Origin: Lachnospiraceae bacterium UBA5902
GTDB taxonomy: Bacteria > Bacillota > Clostridia > Lachnospirales > Lachnospiraceae
Direction: 5' to 3'
Assembly (NCBI GenBank): GCA_002431865.1
Contig: DJEI01000034.1
Coordinates: 10,371-18,741 of the forward strand
Length of the DNA: 8,371 bases
The position numbers were made by a program, and so were the translations under genes. The notes beneath the pieces were generated by a model. That model saw only the letters and a list, made by a program, of their open reading frames with translations, did not search any database and was not told the origin of the DNA. Of this stretch, positions 8,253 to 8,371 are shown in pieces. Positions within the stretch are counted from its first letter, which is position 1; the number at the start of each line of letters is the position of its first letter.

Positions 8253-8371
8253 GAAAATAGGAGTAAAGCAGAACGAAACAACAGGTTTGCTCCAAAAAAG
8301 CAGGAGACTGGAATGGAAGTGGCAAAGAAAATAGGAGCAAAGCAGAAAGAAACAACAGGTTTGCTCCAAAA
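8253..8371. repeat. Two copies of a 45-bp hairpin-forming direct repeat
   Basis: Copies at 8253-8297 and 8327-8371 agree at 43 of 45 positions and are 29 bases apart, a period of 74. Each contains an inverted repeat: GGAGCAAA (8334-8341) with TTTGCTCC (8360-8367) is perfect in copy 2, and copy 1 has GGAGTAAA (8260-8267) with TTTGCTCC (8286-8293), one wobble. Copy 2 ends exactly at the window edge, so more copies may follow. Read on the minus strand the hairpin is followed by TATTTTC, so it might be a weak terminator for a convergent gene outside the window. No gene is seen in 8243-8371. Confidence 0.75.

Noticed and set aside
7828..8355. Long open frame on the minus strand across the end of atpC and the downstream region
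   Set aside because: It runs through the operon terminator, the tandem repeat and the 3' part of atpC, has low-complexity His/Tyr/Leu-rich content from the repeats, and shows no family motif.
8253..8371. CRISPR array
   Set aside because: Only two copies with mismatches, one spacer, and no cas gene in view; not enough to call it, so it is kept as a direct repeat with an extension test.

Overview
The window is a stretch of bacterial chromosome with every convincing gene on the + strand. Short intergenic spacers, strong AAAGGAG-type ribosome binding sites, moderate GC, and the protein types (a Cytidylate_kin2-family kinase, a FadR-type GntR regulator, a clostridial-looking F-type ATPase) suggest an anaerobic Firmicute. 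Lachnospiraceae (Clostridium cluster XIVa) is my best guess; this is inferred from sequence style, not from a database search.

Layout: 1-105 is probably the 3' end of an unidentified upstream gene. 165-1424 holds a two-gene unit: a cytidylate kinase-like protein followed directly by a GntR/FCD-domain regulator. 1425-1726 is a structured intergenic region with several inverted repeats, a weak intrinsic terminator near 1614-1638 and a possible promoter near 1653-1679. 1727-8002 is a compact F1Fo ATP synthase operon in the order a (atpB), c (atpE), b (atpF), delta-alpha, gamma (atpG), beta (atpD), epsilon (atpC). No atpI lies upstream of atpB. 8003-8371 has no gene: it contains a four-unit tandem repeat of about 37 bp, a strong intrinsic terminator (8201-8242) that ends the operon, and two copies of a 45-bp hairpin-forming direct repeat reaching the window edge.

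The main point of interest is that delta (atpH) and alpha (atpA) are one continuous 682-codon reading frame. The delta part (about residues 1-174) runs into the alpha part (about 175-682) with essentially no linker. No ATG, GTG or TTG occurs in frame between residues 117 and 235, so an ordinary internal start could not make free alpha. Canonical F1 has three alpha and one delta, so this protein, if not processed, would place three delta domains on one F1. All catalytic and rotary residues that I could check (Walker motifs, arginine finger, stator arginine, c-ring carboxylate) are present, so the enzyme looks functional.

The c subunit lacks two of the usual Na+ ligands (Gln and Ser positions), which favours proton coupling. 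The epsilon subunit carries the IDxxRA motif and the arginine pair associated with ATP binding in Bacillus PS3 epsilon, which suggests ATP-sensitive inhibition of hydrolysis.
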